DNA of 64,000 nt, taken from contig NW_002060943.1 of assembly GCF_000150275.1 (NCBI RefSeq), positions 6,440,299 through 6,504,298 on the forward strand, written 5' to 3'. Positions within the stretch are counted from its first letter, which is position 1, and every line of letters starts with the position of its first letter. Below, piece after piece: positions 1-14,200 of this stretch. The position numbers and the translations under genes are program-made. The notes below the pieces were generated by a model. The model had not been told where the DNA came from and searched no databases. It saw nothing but the letters and a program-made list of their open reading frames with translations. Source of the stretch: Trichoplax adhaerens (Eukaryota; Placozoa; Uniplacotomia; Trichoplacea; Trichoplacidae).

Positions 1-2446
1 ATCAAATTTTAACATTGGACTAGATAGACTTAAAGTGGCTGTCCTTACGCATCGGCTTATTAACCTAACCTCCAGATCACTGCTAACAAATGATGAACCA
101 TTTACAAAGTGTGATAATCCTTAGTTTACAATTTCAGGCTTTGACATTATATGTGTAACTATTTAGTGTATACGTGATATCTTTCTCTTGCGATCGCCTT
201 CGGGCGATGCAACTGTATGCATTATTGTATCCTTATCGATGCATATATGTAATAATGATTCAGCTAATATAGATTGTTGATGGTAGTTACAATTAATCAT
301 TTTGTTCATGAGTTCTCGTTGCGTTTTATCGGAATAATTGCAGATCTCGAACGGCGATCAGTCTATTAAATTGAAGACAATGTACTCATATAGCAACGAA
401 TTATGAAAATTTCTTGAACAATCAAACGCATCGCTTTAGTTAATTTACCAAAGTGTCTAGATAATTTTATTTTATGAAGAACATTTGACTGTATTTTCTA
501 CGTTTGTAAGCATTATAGCGTTTTGTATATGCTTATAACATTTCGGCGTCATATTTTCTGATTGTTTCTACACTACAAGTATGTTATAAATCGTATTAGT
601 TAAAATTTAAATGCGTTCAACCATTTATAGACCAGTTAAAATGTGACGCTATCGAAACAATGATGCACACAGCCTTTCAACGTACATTTTACGCAGCATT
701 ATAAAAGGAGAAGTATCGCTAGCTTTATAGAATAGATCGAATACTTAATACTTAACTTGATGACTGTAATTAACCATGCAACAAGCTAGTGGATGACACA
801 TTTATGTTTCGGTTGTATTATATATATGCATATGCTATACAATATATAATAAATTTAAACATGTTTTGACATGACAAACCCAATAAAGGACATACATGTT
901 ATCGATTTGCGCAGAAGTCATTTTTGCGAGTCATTTCGTATTATCTTATAAGGTTAAGATCCATAATTTTATAGCTTGCTATCATCAGAAAATGCTTCAC
1001 ATAGGTAATTAAAATTTTAATCAGTAATGACGGCATAGCATAGCAGCCGATCAGATGATGAATTCTGTTTCGACTATGTAGTGATTTCAGCTAATCACAG
1101 TAGTTTTGTGTACAGACTTCTACTATTTCAAATCTTGAACTTTAGATTTCGAATTTTTAAATTTTTATATATTCATGCTGGATAGAGTTTTCAATGTGAA
1201 GTCGTTCATGTATTTCATGCTCGGAAACATTCCTACTGAAGGTTAATAACTTACTATAGTATTAAAAAGTGCATCCTTGTTACATAAGGACCTTTAGGAA
1301 CTATAGTCTTGGCGGATTGATAACGGTTCGCAATCCTCGATATCAACTTAAAGTTGACAGCTTTATCCAACTAGGATGTTAGGCACTCTTTAACTCGTTA
1401 GAGCCGTCATTGAAATTCCTACTTTATTTTTGGTATTGTTGTATAAGTGATTAATCAGCGTTCTACTCGAGCCAATTCTTTAGTATTATTAGGTTAGGTT
1501 CTCGTTCACCTGTACAAGCTGTACAAACTCATATTTGTTAAAATGCAAAACTGCCGATTGATAAAAAAGCAGGCAGGCAAATTCTCACCGTTAAAATTAT
1601 ATTTATTTACGATTCAAGATAAAGTCAACTTGATCTCTTGATCTAGTGTAAAAGTTAGAATATAAAGTAAGATCAAGAAGCAGATTATGATTAAATAAAT
1701 TTGTCGAGCAAGTATTAATAGGACCTTTAAAAAATGTTTTTATGTTTGGATTCAACTTGAATTGCAACTAAAGTAACAACTGATTTCCTTGCTCTGTGAG
1801 TGATTGCAGCTATAAACTCTCTGCTAGAATCTACCATAAAGAGTATTTAGCTATGCCAATACAGATATTTCCTAGAAATGCTAGCTATTTTAAAATGCGG
1901 ATATGTAAGTTGATATTTTCAACATTACGATAAAATAGGTTAAGATATCATTTAAAAGTTTAAATTTTACATTAAATATCATTTAAAAGTTTAAATTTTA
2001 CATTAAATATCATTTAAAAGTTTAAATTTTACATTAAATATTAGCCGGTCAGGTATCGTTAATCAAAAGCATTCAGTTTATGGATATAGCAGATTCTATT
2101 CTAGATTAATTCTTCAATAAATCAAGGTACAGTGTATCGCATTATGCTACACAGTATATACTCACCGAACGAATACCGCTGTATGTCTACATAGAGTCAG
2201 CGGCAACGTTGTTTAAAGTTATACCTATTACATGTATAACTGAAGTCGTTATTTACCGTAATGCTATCGAAAAAGTTAATTTATTCTATCCACCTTTTAC
2301 CTATTATGGTAATCTTGACGGTGAAAAAATAGTTATTTATACTTTTCGTTCTTCAGCTATAATATTAATAAATCTCCACATAGCTGGAATAAAAGAACTC
2401 AAGATATGCCGTTATTTCATAGAAATAATTGCCAATTATAACCAAT
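1..2446. other. Intergenic, no gene seen
   Basis: This AT-rich stretch shows no exon with recognisable protein similarity on either strand. It holds a perfect 31-bp triplicate at 1945-2041 and a short hairpin at 193-208 (six-base-pair stem ATCGCC/GGCGAT closed by a TTCG loop). The open frame at 2209-2469 starts at TTG and has low-complexity AT-driven content, so it is not called. Confidence 0.6.
1945..2041. repeat. Perfect 31-bp tandem repeat, three copies
   Basis: Three identical 31-base units start at 1945, 1976 and 2007, and a fourth begins at 2038 and breaks off. The unit is almost pure A/T (starts ATATCATTTAAAAG). Identical copies point to recent expansion of a minisatellite. It lies beyond the 3' end of the glutaredoxin gene. 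Confidence 0.95.
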
Positions 2447-2452
2447 TTTATT
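2447..2452 (-). terminator. Candidate poly(A) signal of the glutaredoxin gene
   Basis: The + strand reads TTTATT, which is AATAAA on the minus strand, about 140 bases past the glutaredoxin stop codon. Such hexamers are frequent in DNA this AT-rich, so the position is suggestive only. Confidence 0.35.
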
Positions 2453-2594
2453 CCTTATTAACTCTTTAGTCGTAGAAACTCCTATTTCATGTTTTTTTCT
2501 TACGTCTGCTCCCATGGCTATATGTAAATTCACAATATGATTATTAGACCAAAGAATATGAATATAGATTATGGATCCATGATTAATTATTATC

Positions 2595-5500
2595 TTACCG
2601 AGTAGCGCCAGCTTTAAGAAGTTTCTTTTTCAGTTCCCCTTTATTATGCATTGCTATCACATCACTAGCACCACCTAAGCATTCGCCATTTAAAAATACT
2701 CTAGGTACCTAATATTGTATGAGCACAACAAAATACATTCACTGCTTTTGCAAAATAATTGTGATCTTAATATTGGTAGGTAGCCATAACTAATCGGTAA
2801 CTTTTCTTTCATTTTATTATACCGTAAAGTTATTATATGTAGCAATGATAACATTTACAACGCTACTATTACGAAACCAATTACTTGAGATAAAAAATTA
2901 TTAAACATTTAAAAGCCAATCTAACGTTTGACTGTAATCGTAATCAAATTGTAATTTCATAACACTTTTAGCGACGTCACTATTTTCAAATTGAAGATCA
3001 TGAACATGAATTGAAACACAAATGGTGCATCATTTTCCCTATTGTTAAAACTGCTTACTTTTATGACATTATAATTTTTTTTTGTTATAGGAATTAAATG
3101 TTATCCTGATTAATTATTTACCAATGAAACTATCTTTTTATTGCTAACGTCACTTCCATTAATCGACTGAAAAACAATACTCATTTACAGAAAAGCTCAA
3201 CAACAACCACAAGATATTCTAGTCTTTAAATAATAGTAATTTTATATTGTCATGACAATAGTTCGTAAACATCTAAATTTCTCTGTACGGAAACCGAAAT
3301 GCTGGAAATTGATCCATTTAAAATTAATTAACTGTAATCGTGTATAACTTATGCTTGAATGAAAGCCAACGAAAAATATTTAATCACTAATTTTTCTGTC
3401 GATACAAATTCGTATAAGATAGTTATACATGAAATGCAGTTGAAAGAGAGTCATTAAGGTACGGTAGCCAATAAGAAATGATGAATGAATAATATTCTTG
3501 CATGATACAGTATTCAAACACTAGGCATCAAGTCTTCCACGAAAAATTTTATCCACTTGCAAATAATATCCTCGTATCGACTTGTAATATGTTGAAATCT
3601 ACGATATAAGTTTTTCAAAAGTGCAAATATGACTGTCATGGTACGCCGTTACTAATTAAGTAACTATAAATTAATGAATGCTTATGAATAGATAAGATAA
3701 GGTTATGTGCTATGTTTTAATGCGCTTGTAGCTGATAATAGGATGGTAGAAATGAGATAAAAATAGAAGTTGTTAGCAGTTAATTTACTGTAGGTTTATA
3801 AGTTGTGTTAATCTCTAAAAATTGAGCTGTATATGGACGAAGGTTAAGCGTCTTAACACCTGATAGCTTGTAGCTATCTAAGTCTGAGGATATCGACATG
3901 TATATTTAGTAATGGTATTATACTAATTAATGTAACTTGTAAAGCATGAATTCTCACTCGTTAATATTGGAATTCACTGTAGAAACCTATTTAAGCGCGT
4001 GTGTTTGTAGAATAAAGAAAGTAATTGCTCAAGAAACGGCAAGACTCATATCGTGAAGAATAGTGTAATAATTAGTCAGTTGTCTGTGGAGATCAGCCGA
4101 GAAATCGAGTTCTCAAATACTTCTCTCATAGAAACTGAAAGTACTGGGAGAAATAGCCCAAGTTTTAAGTAACTACACTAGAGTTCTTTACTTTCCTTTG
4201 CCACAAGTGAGGGTTGTGACAATGACATTATAAATATAGAAAATGACCAAATTCATACTAGGTACGGTATCTAGCCTTTATTTCCTACAACTAATTGAAT
4301 GTCATATATCATCGTTATCGACACATTAAAATAGATTGATGTTTAGAGGAGAATGCCGGTACATTGTGGCAGAATAACAACGCTTATAGTGCTGAATCAA
4401 GAATTTAGGTAATATTACTGTCATTTCTGTACTTGTGGGCTGCTAAAGCTAAGAAATCATATTGGTGCTGATCCTACATTGTAGTGATAAAGAGTTAAAA
4501 GGCCAAAAGTTTCTACGCGAAGTGTTTTAGCGAGTTTAGTAATTCATATGCCTTCAAAAGCCATAACTATAGATATTGTTGAGCATGAAATTTATAGGAT
4601 TTCACTATCTCTCCTGCTAGCGCCGTAAAGCAATAAAAACCGAAGAAAAATCGATATTATACGAGTACTTTACATCAAATAAATACTTGTATCATAGAAA
4701 TATCGATTAGAACCGTTAAGAAGTAGTGTTTGGATAGCACTTGAGTCCGGATGTCTCTAGCTAGCAAAACAAGGACGAGCACACCACTGATCCTATTGTT
4801 ATATGAGCAAAAGCTGAAGAGTTGTAGCATAGTTGCCTAGAGAAGTTAGATTAAATATCTTCTACAACGGCGGTATATGATTATGATGGTTATAGAACTA
4901 TGACATGCCGTATAGTACTGTAGACGAAGGAAACAAACTAGGTCTCAGATCTATGGTTCCTTCATAAGGCTGTCATAAAGATAAAAATGGCATTCAAAAT
5001 TGGGATATGTTACTTACTTAGTGCTGAAGAATTTCATCTGAGTACTATAAATTTAGCAATGATACTCTTACAAATATTATAATCGTATTAGATAGAGTGG
5101 GCATTTAGTCAGATTTTTTCTGTATAAATTGGAAATGTGAATCTTTAATTTGTCAATTTAATGCTATTTTCAGCACAAATAATTAGCCTTAGCGACTGTA
5201 AAACTGTTTCATATTCAATTTCAGCTTCGAAAATAAGTACAGATGCCTCAGATTAAGCATATCCATAAAAGATTATTCGAATTATAGATGATGATAGCAC
5301 GTGATGTCAATAGTACTTTAAGTTCATATAAAATTCCTTAACAGTTCATACATCTTATAAAATCAAGATTTTTCAATAACTACTCGTTTTACTCCATAAA
5401 CAGCTTTTTCTTACTGTTAATACTGACAGCATAGCCATATGAATAAATGCCTAAGCAAAATATTAAAGAGTGAAAAGGTCGCACTGGAGTAATAGATGTG

Positions 5501-7040
5501 AAGAAAAGCGGCGTTAATTTTTAATGGGCCCTAGCGCCTAATTTCTAGTATCCTCAGTTACTGGTTGAAAATTAATATTAAACTATTTTGTTTTCCTGGT
5601 GTATCGAATTAATTTCATCATAAACTTCTATATTGGGATACGTATTGATTCCACTATATATATTTTAGTCCCTTGATAGTTAATTTACCATAGCAGTCGA
5701 TTCTCTTGCAAATTAGTCTCAGTGTGCGTTCTCTGATATTATCATTTACAGAGTACTCATGGTTATTATTCTACGTTTTCTACCTTAGCCAATCAGAAGG
5801 TTTTCTAAATTTTAACTTTCTTTAAACGAATGCTTGAATAAGTATTGCGATAGTAATAGCGAGTAGTTTTAATGAAATATTTCGTATGTGCACAACATTA
5901 AAATTGCCGTCTTGAAATCGATTACGGCAGAAACCTTCGCTAATACAAGTAATTTCGGTTAAATTTACTCATCAACTTGCATTCCATTTTTCTGTCAATT
6001 TTACTAGAATCTAGTTATCAACGATTATAAGGTAATTTATAAGCATTTTTGACTCAGCCAGCTTGAATTTAATTACGTCATGTTTGGAAATAATATTGAT
6101 TGTAGAATTACGATGATTTATTAAAGTTACTTTCTACCAAATGTTATTGCAACAACTTGGTCGAAAAGACTAGAGCAAAAAATTATTTATACTAATTATA
6201 ATTACTATATTTAAATGGATACATTCCATCCGAGGAGATACGGCTTGATTCTCTTTCTGGTCATTTTCAAATAATATGCTTATTGAAATCATGTCATGAA
6301 GGAAACTATATTTTTTTTAAGAGAATTCCAGGCAAATATTAATTCTCCTTTAGAAATAGCCTGCCGTTGTTATGATTACATAGACACTTCTTATGGTATA
6401 TCCTTTAAATTGCCCATCTTCACCGTGGTAGACTGATGAGTATAAAGAACGATAACAATTTATACAATACTATTTCTATTTCTAACTTGTTTCGGTGGCG
6501 ATAAGTATTTCTTCAGTAAAAATTAATACATTGTTATTACTAATAGCCCAATATAAAATGTAAAGCCATAAATGATATCGTTAAGACTATGCACATTAAG
6601 TTATTGAAAATGAAGATATTTCATTAAGATAAAATACTGCAGTTCTGAATTTTAATCCAAATTATAATACAAGGAAAACAGAAAAGTACTACTCAACAAA
6701 AAAACTTTAGATAATTAATAATTGTGTCATGTTATGTTTCTGATAAATTTAGTTTTGCAAAAATGAAAAAACTGCTCTTAGGTTGGTAATTGTAACTTAC
6801 CGTAGAAGCTCCAGTTTTTTGTTGTAAAATATTTTGTATCCTCCTTCCATCGCCACGTAAATCTAATTCGATATATTGACTTCTAACCGATAATTTCTTG
6901 AATAACGCTTTAACGTCATCACAGTATGGGCAATAAGTTTTTGAAAAAACTACTACCTTATGCTTTGCTATGGCATTCTCCACAAAGACTTCCTCAGTTG
7001 ACTTTGGATGGATTGATTTTTTCGATGAAAAGCATCCCAT
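2595..7040 (-). CDS. GLRX: Glutaredoxin, two exons, CPYC active site
   Basis: Exon 1 is 6801-7040 and exon 2 is 2595-2708 (stop 2595-2597). They join in phase 0 across a GTAAGT...AG intron of 4.1 kb, giving 117 residues, a usual length for a dithiol glutaredoxin. Visible marks are FSKTYCPYC with the redox pair at Cys37/Cys40, the TVP cis-proline loop at 80-82 (split by the intron between Thr80 and Val81) and GGASD at 92-96, which binds glutathione in this family. The expected role is GSH-dependent reduction of protein disulfides and removal of glutathione from proteins. The N-terminus is MGCFSSKKS: Gly2 with Ser6 and basic residues at 7-8 fits N-myristoylation, and Cys3 could be palmitoylated, so membrane attachment is inferred. 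There is no mitochondrial presequence. Whether it is the Grx1 or Grx2 orthologue is undecided. Confidence 0.93.
2709..6800 (-). other. Long intron of the glutaredoxin gene
   Basis: This 4.1 kb intron is far longer than most introns in the window (about 100-300 bases). It has GTAAGT at its 5' end and TTAG at its 3' end. No further exon or nested gene was recognised inside on either strand; the sequence is AT-rich and without obvious repeats. Confidence 0.7.
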
Positions 7041-10000
7041 AATTTGAAATATTAATAACTAACTATTTAATGATAATGGTTTCTCTTTCGTATGATAGTT
7101 TTACGTCCAAAAAAATGATCAAAAACTATACTTTAATATTTCTATTTTCTGCTTTAATTCAGGAATTCTGTACGATAATTTTAAGAAATTGCGGCTTACG
7201 TTTAGTGTGACTATGTGCTTTAGAATGGGAAGTTTTAATGGGCACAACATTAAAAATAAAGCAACAGACCTAAATCAATTTACTGAATACAATTACCAAG
7301 GTTACATTAAATCGTTCTATTAATTGTTATTAAAAAGAAAAGAACATGACAAAAATTAATAGAATTCATAAGTCAAGATTAATGAGCATATTAGTCAATA
7401 GTAATAATAAAATTTATTGGATGATGAACTACTGTTTATCTTAATGTGTAACATCTGTTTGTATAAAAGTATTTCGGATAGGATGCTTAACCTTTAATTT
7501 ATCATTGCATTCAAAACAACTTCTATTGCCTGCTTTTTTACTACAGTATAAAGTTATATTAAATAATTATTATTAATTCCTTTTATCTATTCCTTACCGA
7601 AAACTAGTCTCGAATATCGCGTTGGATGATTGTAGATTGGCTGACAAAATGACTCTAATTAAGCAAAAATGTTATTTCTATAACATAATACATTAGCTAT
7701 TGTAATGATGATGATATCGGAACCATGGAAAATCTAATCAATTTAATAATTAATCTATTGAATAGGTACGATAACAAATAACTATTTTTTAAATTTTCAA
7801 AATTGAAAGATTGTTATTCTCATCAGGGGCAAACTAACAAGCAAAGTATAAATTGGCTTTTATTCTAAAATCAGCCAAGACAATTGCATTTCTCGTCTGT
7901 TAGAAATGGATTGGATTTTCATATTCATAATAATTTGTAACATAATAATATTAAATATCCTATAGAATATCAAGATTTAACCTAAAGGCCATTTCATTGA
8001 TGCTTTGGAAGTAAAAACAACTCGTACTGTAGTGTTACAATCTCTAACGTCTAATTAAGATTGAGGGTGTGGGTATGTTTAGTTCATGATCTATTTAAAC
8101 TATTTCAATTAAGCACATTTAAATATAATAAACACGCGAGAGTGATGCGAGTTATAAGGAAAACTATGATAAAAATAAGGCTTATTATGGAAGATTTATG
8201 GCATCTACATTGGAGCCGTATATCAAATATTGAATCCTTAGTAAACAGTGCTAAAGCCAGGTATCATTGACTAGGTATCTAAATTTACTTTTCCCATAGA
8301 CTGCTAAATTAATTGTAACCGATAAATAACATACCAGATTTACATAGATGAAAGTATTTAATAAATCTCATATAGTGATTTACTTCCGATCGATTAGCTC
8401 GATATCTTCACTCTTATTGTATACTGTTAGATCAAGCTCTCGAAAAATCTAGACTTACTTTCTGGCATAGTTACCCTATTTAGCTTATCCTTGTCATCAA
8501 TTTTTTACTTACTTTCCATCGCTAGTCAAACAATCGATAGATAAGCTTACATACAGGTACTTTGTTAGTGTTGCCATAGAATAAATTCGGAGTAAAATAC
8601 AAATTTTAAATCGTCCATACTGTGTACAGAGGTATGAAGCAAAATATATTATTCGCGCCTATATGAGCACGAGTAATTGAAAGTTACTCTAGCAATGTAA
8701 GATTGGTATTAGTGTGCGTATAGAGCTAATTGAAAGCACTCTCCCAATTAAGACTTGATTATATGGATTAAATTACTCCCTCATTAAAAATTGGAAGAAG
8801 TAACTTCACATAACGAATACGTAGAATAGTTAATAATAGCTTGTGTAGTTTCCATATTATGATAAAGTCTTTGCATTAAACTTTTTTAGCATGAAAATTC
8901 TGCCATTAGTATTTATATGGTAGCAACTTATTTCTAATAGCCAGTCTTGTACATTTCATACTGACCTATCGAAAAAGTCTTTCAACCTGAAAGAAAACAT
9001 AATACAAGCGATTACAAATTAGGAATAAATAAAATAGATTGTGTCGTGACAATAATCATGTTGTGATTTCCTATTTTTAATATTTAGATTACTAAAAAGA
9101 ACAAGACAATCAGAAAATAACACAAATAATTACCGATGGTAGTTATGGATATATTTATACACAGATACAACATGTAACTAATTAGTCTATGTTACACTAC
9201 CATGAAACTAATTATTGCTTACTGTATTCATGTATCCGGTATCAAATATAATTATAGGTTGCATGTCACATCCGTTATTTATCTACTTTTAGAGTATGCT
9301 GCTATTTTAAGGCTATTGCCTTGGTACTACAGCAATATTGGTTCGCTATCCGATTTGAGGGATGCTATATCTCAAATGAACAGAATTAAGAAACTATAAG
9401 CATACACGCGTTTAATAAATGGATATTCACTGCAAATGACGAATTCACATTATAATTGAATTTTGATATTAATTTGAATATAATTCCCCGCAAAATATAG
9501 CAAGGAGACTTGGCTGAGTGAACTTTTTTTAATATTAATCACTCATGCTGTTGTTCATTAAGTGATTTCATATAAAAGACCACTCTATAGATAATATGTT
9601 AACTTCTATTTGTGCAAACGAACAGAAATAATATACGTGCACTATCATACTAGAATAGTTTTGAATTGCATAAGGATACTGGTAGTTAATGATAAGTTAA
9701 AGAAAAGACTTTAACCAGTAAATAAAGTCATTTCTTTCGATTATTTACTAAATTAAAAAGTAAAATTTGTTCGATTGAACTGCTTGCTATTTGACGTGTA
9801 ATGCTAGCGTCTTCTTAATCTTCTTAATCAATAAAAATTATAAAATTAAGGAGTGCCAATTGCAACTGTAGATTGAGAGTTATGAGTTTGGCAGATGCAA
9901 ACACTTAGTAATAAATATAGGATGACTCATTATGGTGTTCTTTTATAAATTAAATGATGTACATTAACCTCGTGACTTATGGACTAAATGTTGCTATTAC

Positions 10001-10677
10001 AGAATTATGTAAATGTTTATCTACCTTAAAGCAATTAATAATAAGGAAAATTCTTCAGCGGTAGCATACCAATTTAACGTCAATAACACAGATTTTATAG
10101 AGCGAAACTTCCTCGAAATAATTTCTCATCAGCGATACAGCAATATCATGCCATTCTCTTCCGAGAAAATAAAATATAAATGGAAATATTATTGTGTTAT
10201 CTACTTAATCTTGACCCTTAAGTGAAAGATCAGCTGATCTACGTGATAAATAATCAGATATTTTGCAGCAAAACTATGCGGTCTGTATACTATACTGTAC
10301 TCATAGTTAAGGTTAATTTTACTCACTGAAGCTGGTTAAAATTATCTTATCATGTTCAACTTTATATACTATGTTAGCTATTTAAAAGCTTGGTAATTTA
10401 CGCTATTTGTTGATCTGTTGTCTTAACTATGTCTAGTAATAAATTATGTGCTGTTACTGCAGTTTATTTCTCTTTCTCATAAATAATTCCAGTAAGAGCA
10501 TCACATTCATTTCTAGGGACTGAAATTCTTGCTATATTGATAGTGAACGTATAAACATCAAAACTGAGTTTTATGATAACATACTTTAAAGAGCTTTATG
10601 GTAAAGTAGCAACTAATAAAATATTTAACGTAGCCATTTTTAATTCGAAATTGCAAATTATAATTTCCAACCATACA

Positions 10678-10707
10678 AGATACGGTACTGTATCCAGTAC
10701 CGTATCT
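10678..10707. repeat. Perfect inverted repeat, 13-bp arms, 4-base loop
   Basis: AGATACGGTACTG at 10678-10690 is followed by TATC and then its exact reverse complement at 10695-10707. The arms are GC-richer than the surroundings. It could be a hairpin, a palindromic binding site or a mobile-element remnant; no adjoining element was recognised. Confidence 0.95.
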
Positions 10708-11074
10708 GTTAGGGTGGTTAATGACCAATGATTTAGTGTGTCAAGAAAGGATGTTCAAAATTGAAGTAGTAGATATTCTCCGTTACATGCATGGAAAAAT
10801 TATGTAGGCATATGAGAACGCGAACAAAGTACCAGGTTGCAGGTATACGATCTCGAAAATTCATACTAACCCCAAATCGTTCTAATTAAGATACAGTTTA
10901 CTTGCAGCTCGTGCAAACTTCGCTTATAATCTGGGAATATGGCTTCGCGATTAATAGCAAATATGATTCAATTGCTTTATTAGCGATTATCAAGAGTGTA
11001 GTTTTAAATCCACTAGTTTGGGTTTATAATTTGTAATTTATGAACTGTTTCAGCTGGCAAGAAGGATATTAATG

Positions 11075-11250
11075 TGAAGCTATTACAGCTATTTCAAATC
11101 TGAATTAATCAAATAATGTTTTTTTTTTAATCTGTTAGCATTAGCTATATTATCGTATGAAGCTACTACTCTTACCTCAAATCTGAATCAATTTAACTGA
11201 AGTTTTTTAAATCTGATAGCATTGGCTATGCAGCTACTATCATTTAATAC
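11075..11250. repeat. Diverged tandem duplication, about 83-bp unit
   Basis: Two related units start at 11075 and 11158 (TGAAGCTA..., then TCAAATCTGAAT..., a T-run, and AATCTGxTAGCATTxGCTAT). A third begins at 11229 and fades. Differences between copies show it is not recent. No coding role is apparent. Confidence 0.75.
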
Positions 11251-14200
11251 GATGGGATACAACACATAAACTCTCAAGATCTAGTATTATTTTCTGAAGT
11301 CACTTTAGTAAAGTATTACAACTTATTTTTAATACTTGAAGACGTTTGAATGCCAAAGAGTGAAATCACTATCATATAATTGAGGCGAATATTTTCAATT
11401 GAAAAAGTATCCGTACGGCATGTTTTAGGAGTTTACAAAATCTCGTTAACACAGGACATATTATCGAAGAGATTAAGGACATTTAACTATCCTTTCATTT
11501 AATGACACTTTTAAAATCTTATAATTTAACAATCGTGAGTTAGACTATTCTTGTAGGATCTTACAATTTTGACCTTAGCTTTACATGGGGCTACATCGTA
11601 TTCGTCAATAAAATTTGAAATCGAAATAGATTCTATTTTATATGCCACCTCTACATTTATCCAGGTGCGAAGTAAATGTAACGGATAGTGGCGTGTTTAA
11701 AGTAGAAAAAATGCTCCATTTTGACTATCAATAAATAATGACTGCTGAACAGAAATCTGTAAGTCATAATCAATGCATTAGTATTCCATTTTGATGCTTA
11801 CTTTTGATTGCAGCAATATCCCTCGCCAACTATGCTACAATCAATTCTTGATCAGCTCGCTCTGTAAATACTAAAATTAGATTTTACAAGTTTGCCTGTA
11901 GATAGAATTCCAGCTCACCTTCCTTCCTACAGATGCCTAAGAGAAATTATAATACAATAATGCACGTATAAATCAACCTTTTAAAAATTTGCTCTGGAAT
12001 ACTCTTTATATCTTTCTCGCATTTGAGATCACTCGCTCCGTAGTACTTCAGCATAAGATCCATTCCCGGTATGCTATACTGTATACTTGTGTCACGTTCT
12101 GTAATAGTTACATAATTAGTATGTTACCTTCTTTCTATATATGGTTAAATATCACGATGTTATCACGTCAGGCGTATATAGATGTAGTTATGGTACTATA
12201 TTAAGGTTATCTATATATGTATTCTCATGTTGCCATACTTGGCATGATAGTCTATTTGTAATGACTAAACTAGGGAAACCTTTCTGTTAGTGATGATCTT
12301 GTGATCTACGTTAGTAGATCGAAGGTCACAATAAAGAAAGTATATAAACTCTTCATTTTAACAATAAAGTTAGTTCTTCAACTTAATTACTGGGTCTCCT
12401 TGCTGATTGCAGATCTAGTACTTGTTACAAAATTTGGAAGTTGTAACAACTTCCTGGTTATATCGGCAAACTTTCGCAATGTCGACATATAAATTCGATC
12501 TGCAATGCAAGTTCAGATATTCATCTTACAATCGATTAGGCTGCTGAGAAAGTCATTCATGTTTAAGAGCAATATTTATGATCCCGCTACACCGAGTAGG
12601 CCTCCAATATAATTACTTACCTTATAGCATCGAAATTAGCTTTGGTTTATCATTTCGTGTTGAGAAAAAACTCTGAACACGACTAAGAAGCGATTAAAAT
12701 ATAGACTTAGCTATTGCCTTCGTTCTTGTTGTGCAATAATAGTAGTTTCATAGCAAAAGCTTACTTCGGATAGTAAGTATAATCATTATTTCTGAATTCC
12801 TAGATTAGCCTTGCCTAGCAATTTCCTATCTCGATATTCTACATTGAATTGAATGAACGTACGGTAATTTATATCTTCAATTTGGAAAGAAATTGGCTCA
12901 TGCATCACTTTGTTCTTTCACTGAAATCTCTGTATATAATGCCTTTGGCCATTGTCACATATAGCAATATAGCATATTTTTGTATATGTAATCTGTATAA
13001 GTGTCAATCATTGCATAGCAGGTAACTAATTACGATTTGTTCTGAATACATGTTATAGAAGTTGTAGTGCTTTTGGGTTCGCATTTGACCCCTTATTTGT
13101 CTCAGTTTCATTTGTATATTGTACCTTATTGCAACCCATATTTCCTACAAATGTCAAGCGAGACTGTAGGTATTCTTACTTTAATACACGGAAAGTTGAT
13201 TGATAAGCCTATGACTTGCGTGAACAGCTTAGGAATAAGAAAATTATAAAAAATACCATGGAAACTCTTAGCTTTCAACAATAAAATTATTCTCACATCA
13301 TTCCCCTCAATAACTTTTGTCTCATAATAGGCATATAAATCTAGTCTCCAAGGTATAAAAGATCCTATGATCAATTCTATAACAGTATTCAATTTACGGT
13401 TTTCACATGATTTAGAGAGAACGTTTATTTGCTGTTCCAATCGATAATCGAGGTTCGAAAGTTAATTAAAAATAAATGGCTAATGCATTGCCTTTGATCC
13501 AAATAAATACCGGTACATTGAACCACCCTCAGCTAGAACTTTAATTCTATGTTCTCAAAAATTTCGAATACTGACAACCAATTTACTGAATCTGGTAAAA
13601 GGTAAAAAAATTTCATCTTTTTACTAGAACTGATGCCCCCTGCACTTGCCTGATTAAAAGAAACATGAATTAATTAGTACCCTAGTTATAGTATCCGAAG
13701 GATTAGAATAAGGAAATGGTATTAGTGATGTATCTGCTATATGTATTGCTATTTATTTCTGGATCTATTGAAAACTCTTGTAAATTATCTTGTAGCTTTA
13801 GAATTAGTTTGCAGTTAACGCAAAGAATTATAGTTAAATATTCGACATCTCACTTTACCAATTGAAAAGCTAGGATTAGGTATTACGAAAATATTTACTT
13901 TTCCTTATGATATACTATCGCTACTATGTCTTAACACTGAATAATTAGGTAAAGAAAAATTCTTAAAAAGTACTTTCTCATTTGTACAGAAATTTCACGT
14001 ATAAAATTCCATCATAATCGTCATTTGACATCGAGATCTACCAAACTATTCAATCCTCTGAGTTATATTACTATTCTCAGTAAAAGAATCGCATAGTAAC
14101 ACACTCTAACTAATAACATTACCTAATATAAGCTGTAAGCATAGTATCATTAAAGACTCAAATTATGGAAAAAGAAGCTATACTATCAAGGCGAGATATC

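Noticed and set aside
1486-1500. TTAGGTTAGG, reminiscent of telomere repeats
   Set aside because: Only two units and no array; no sign of a chromosome end.
2209-2469. 86-codon open frame near the glutaredoxin 3' end
   Set aside because: Starts at TTG, content is driven by A/T, overlaps the presumed 3' untranslated region on the other strand.
13126-13440. 104-codon open frame, minus strand
   Set aside because: No recognisable domain, isolated, without splice partners; frames of this size are expected by chance in 64 kb of AT-rich DNA.
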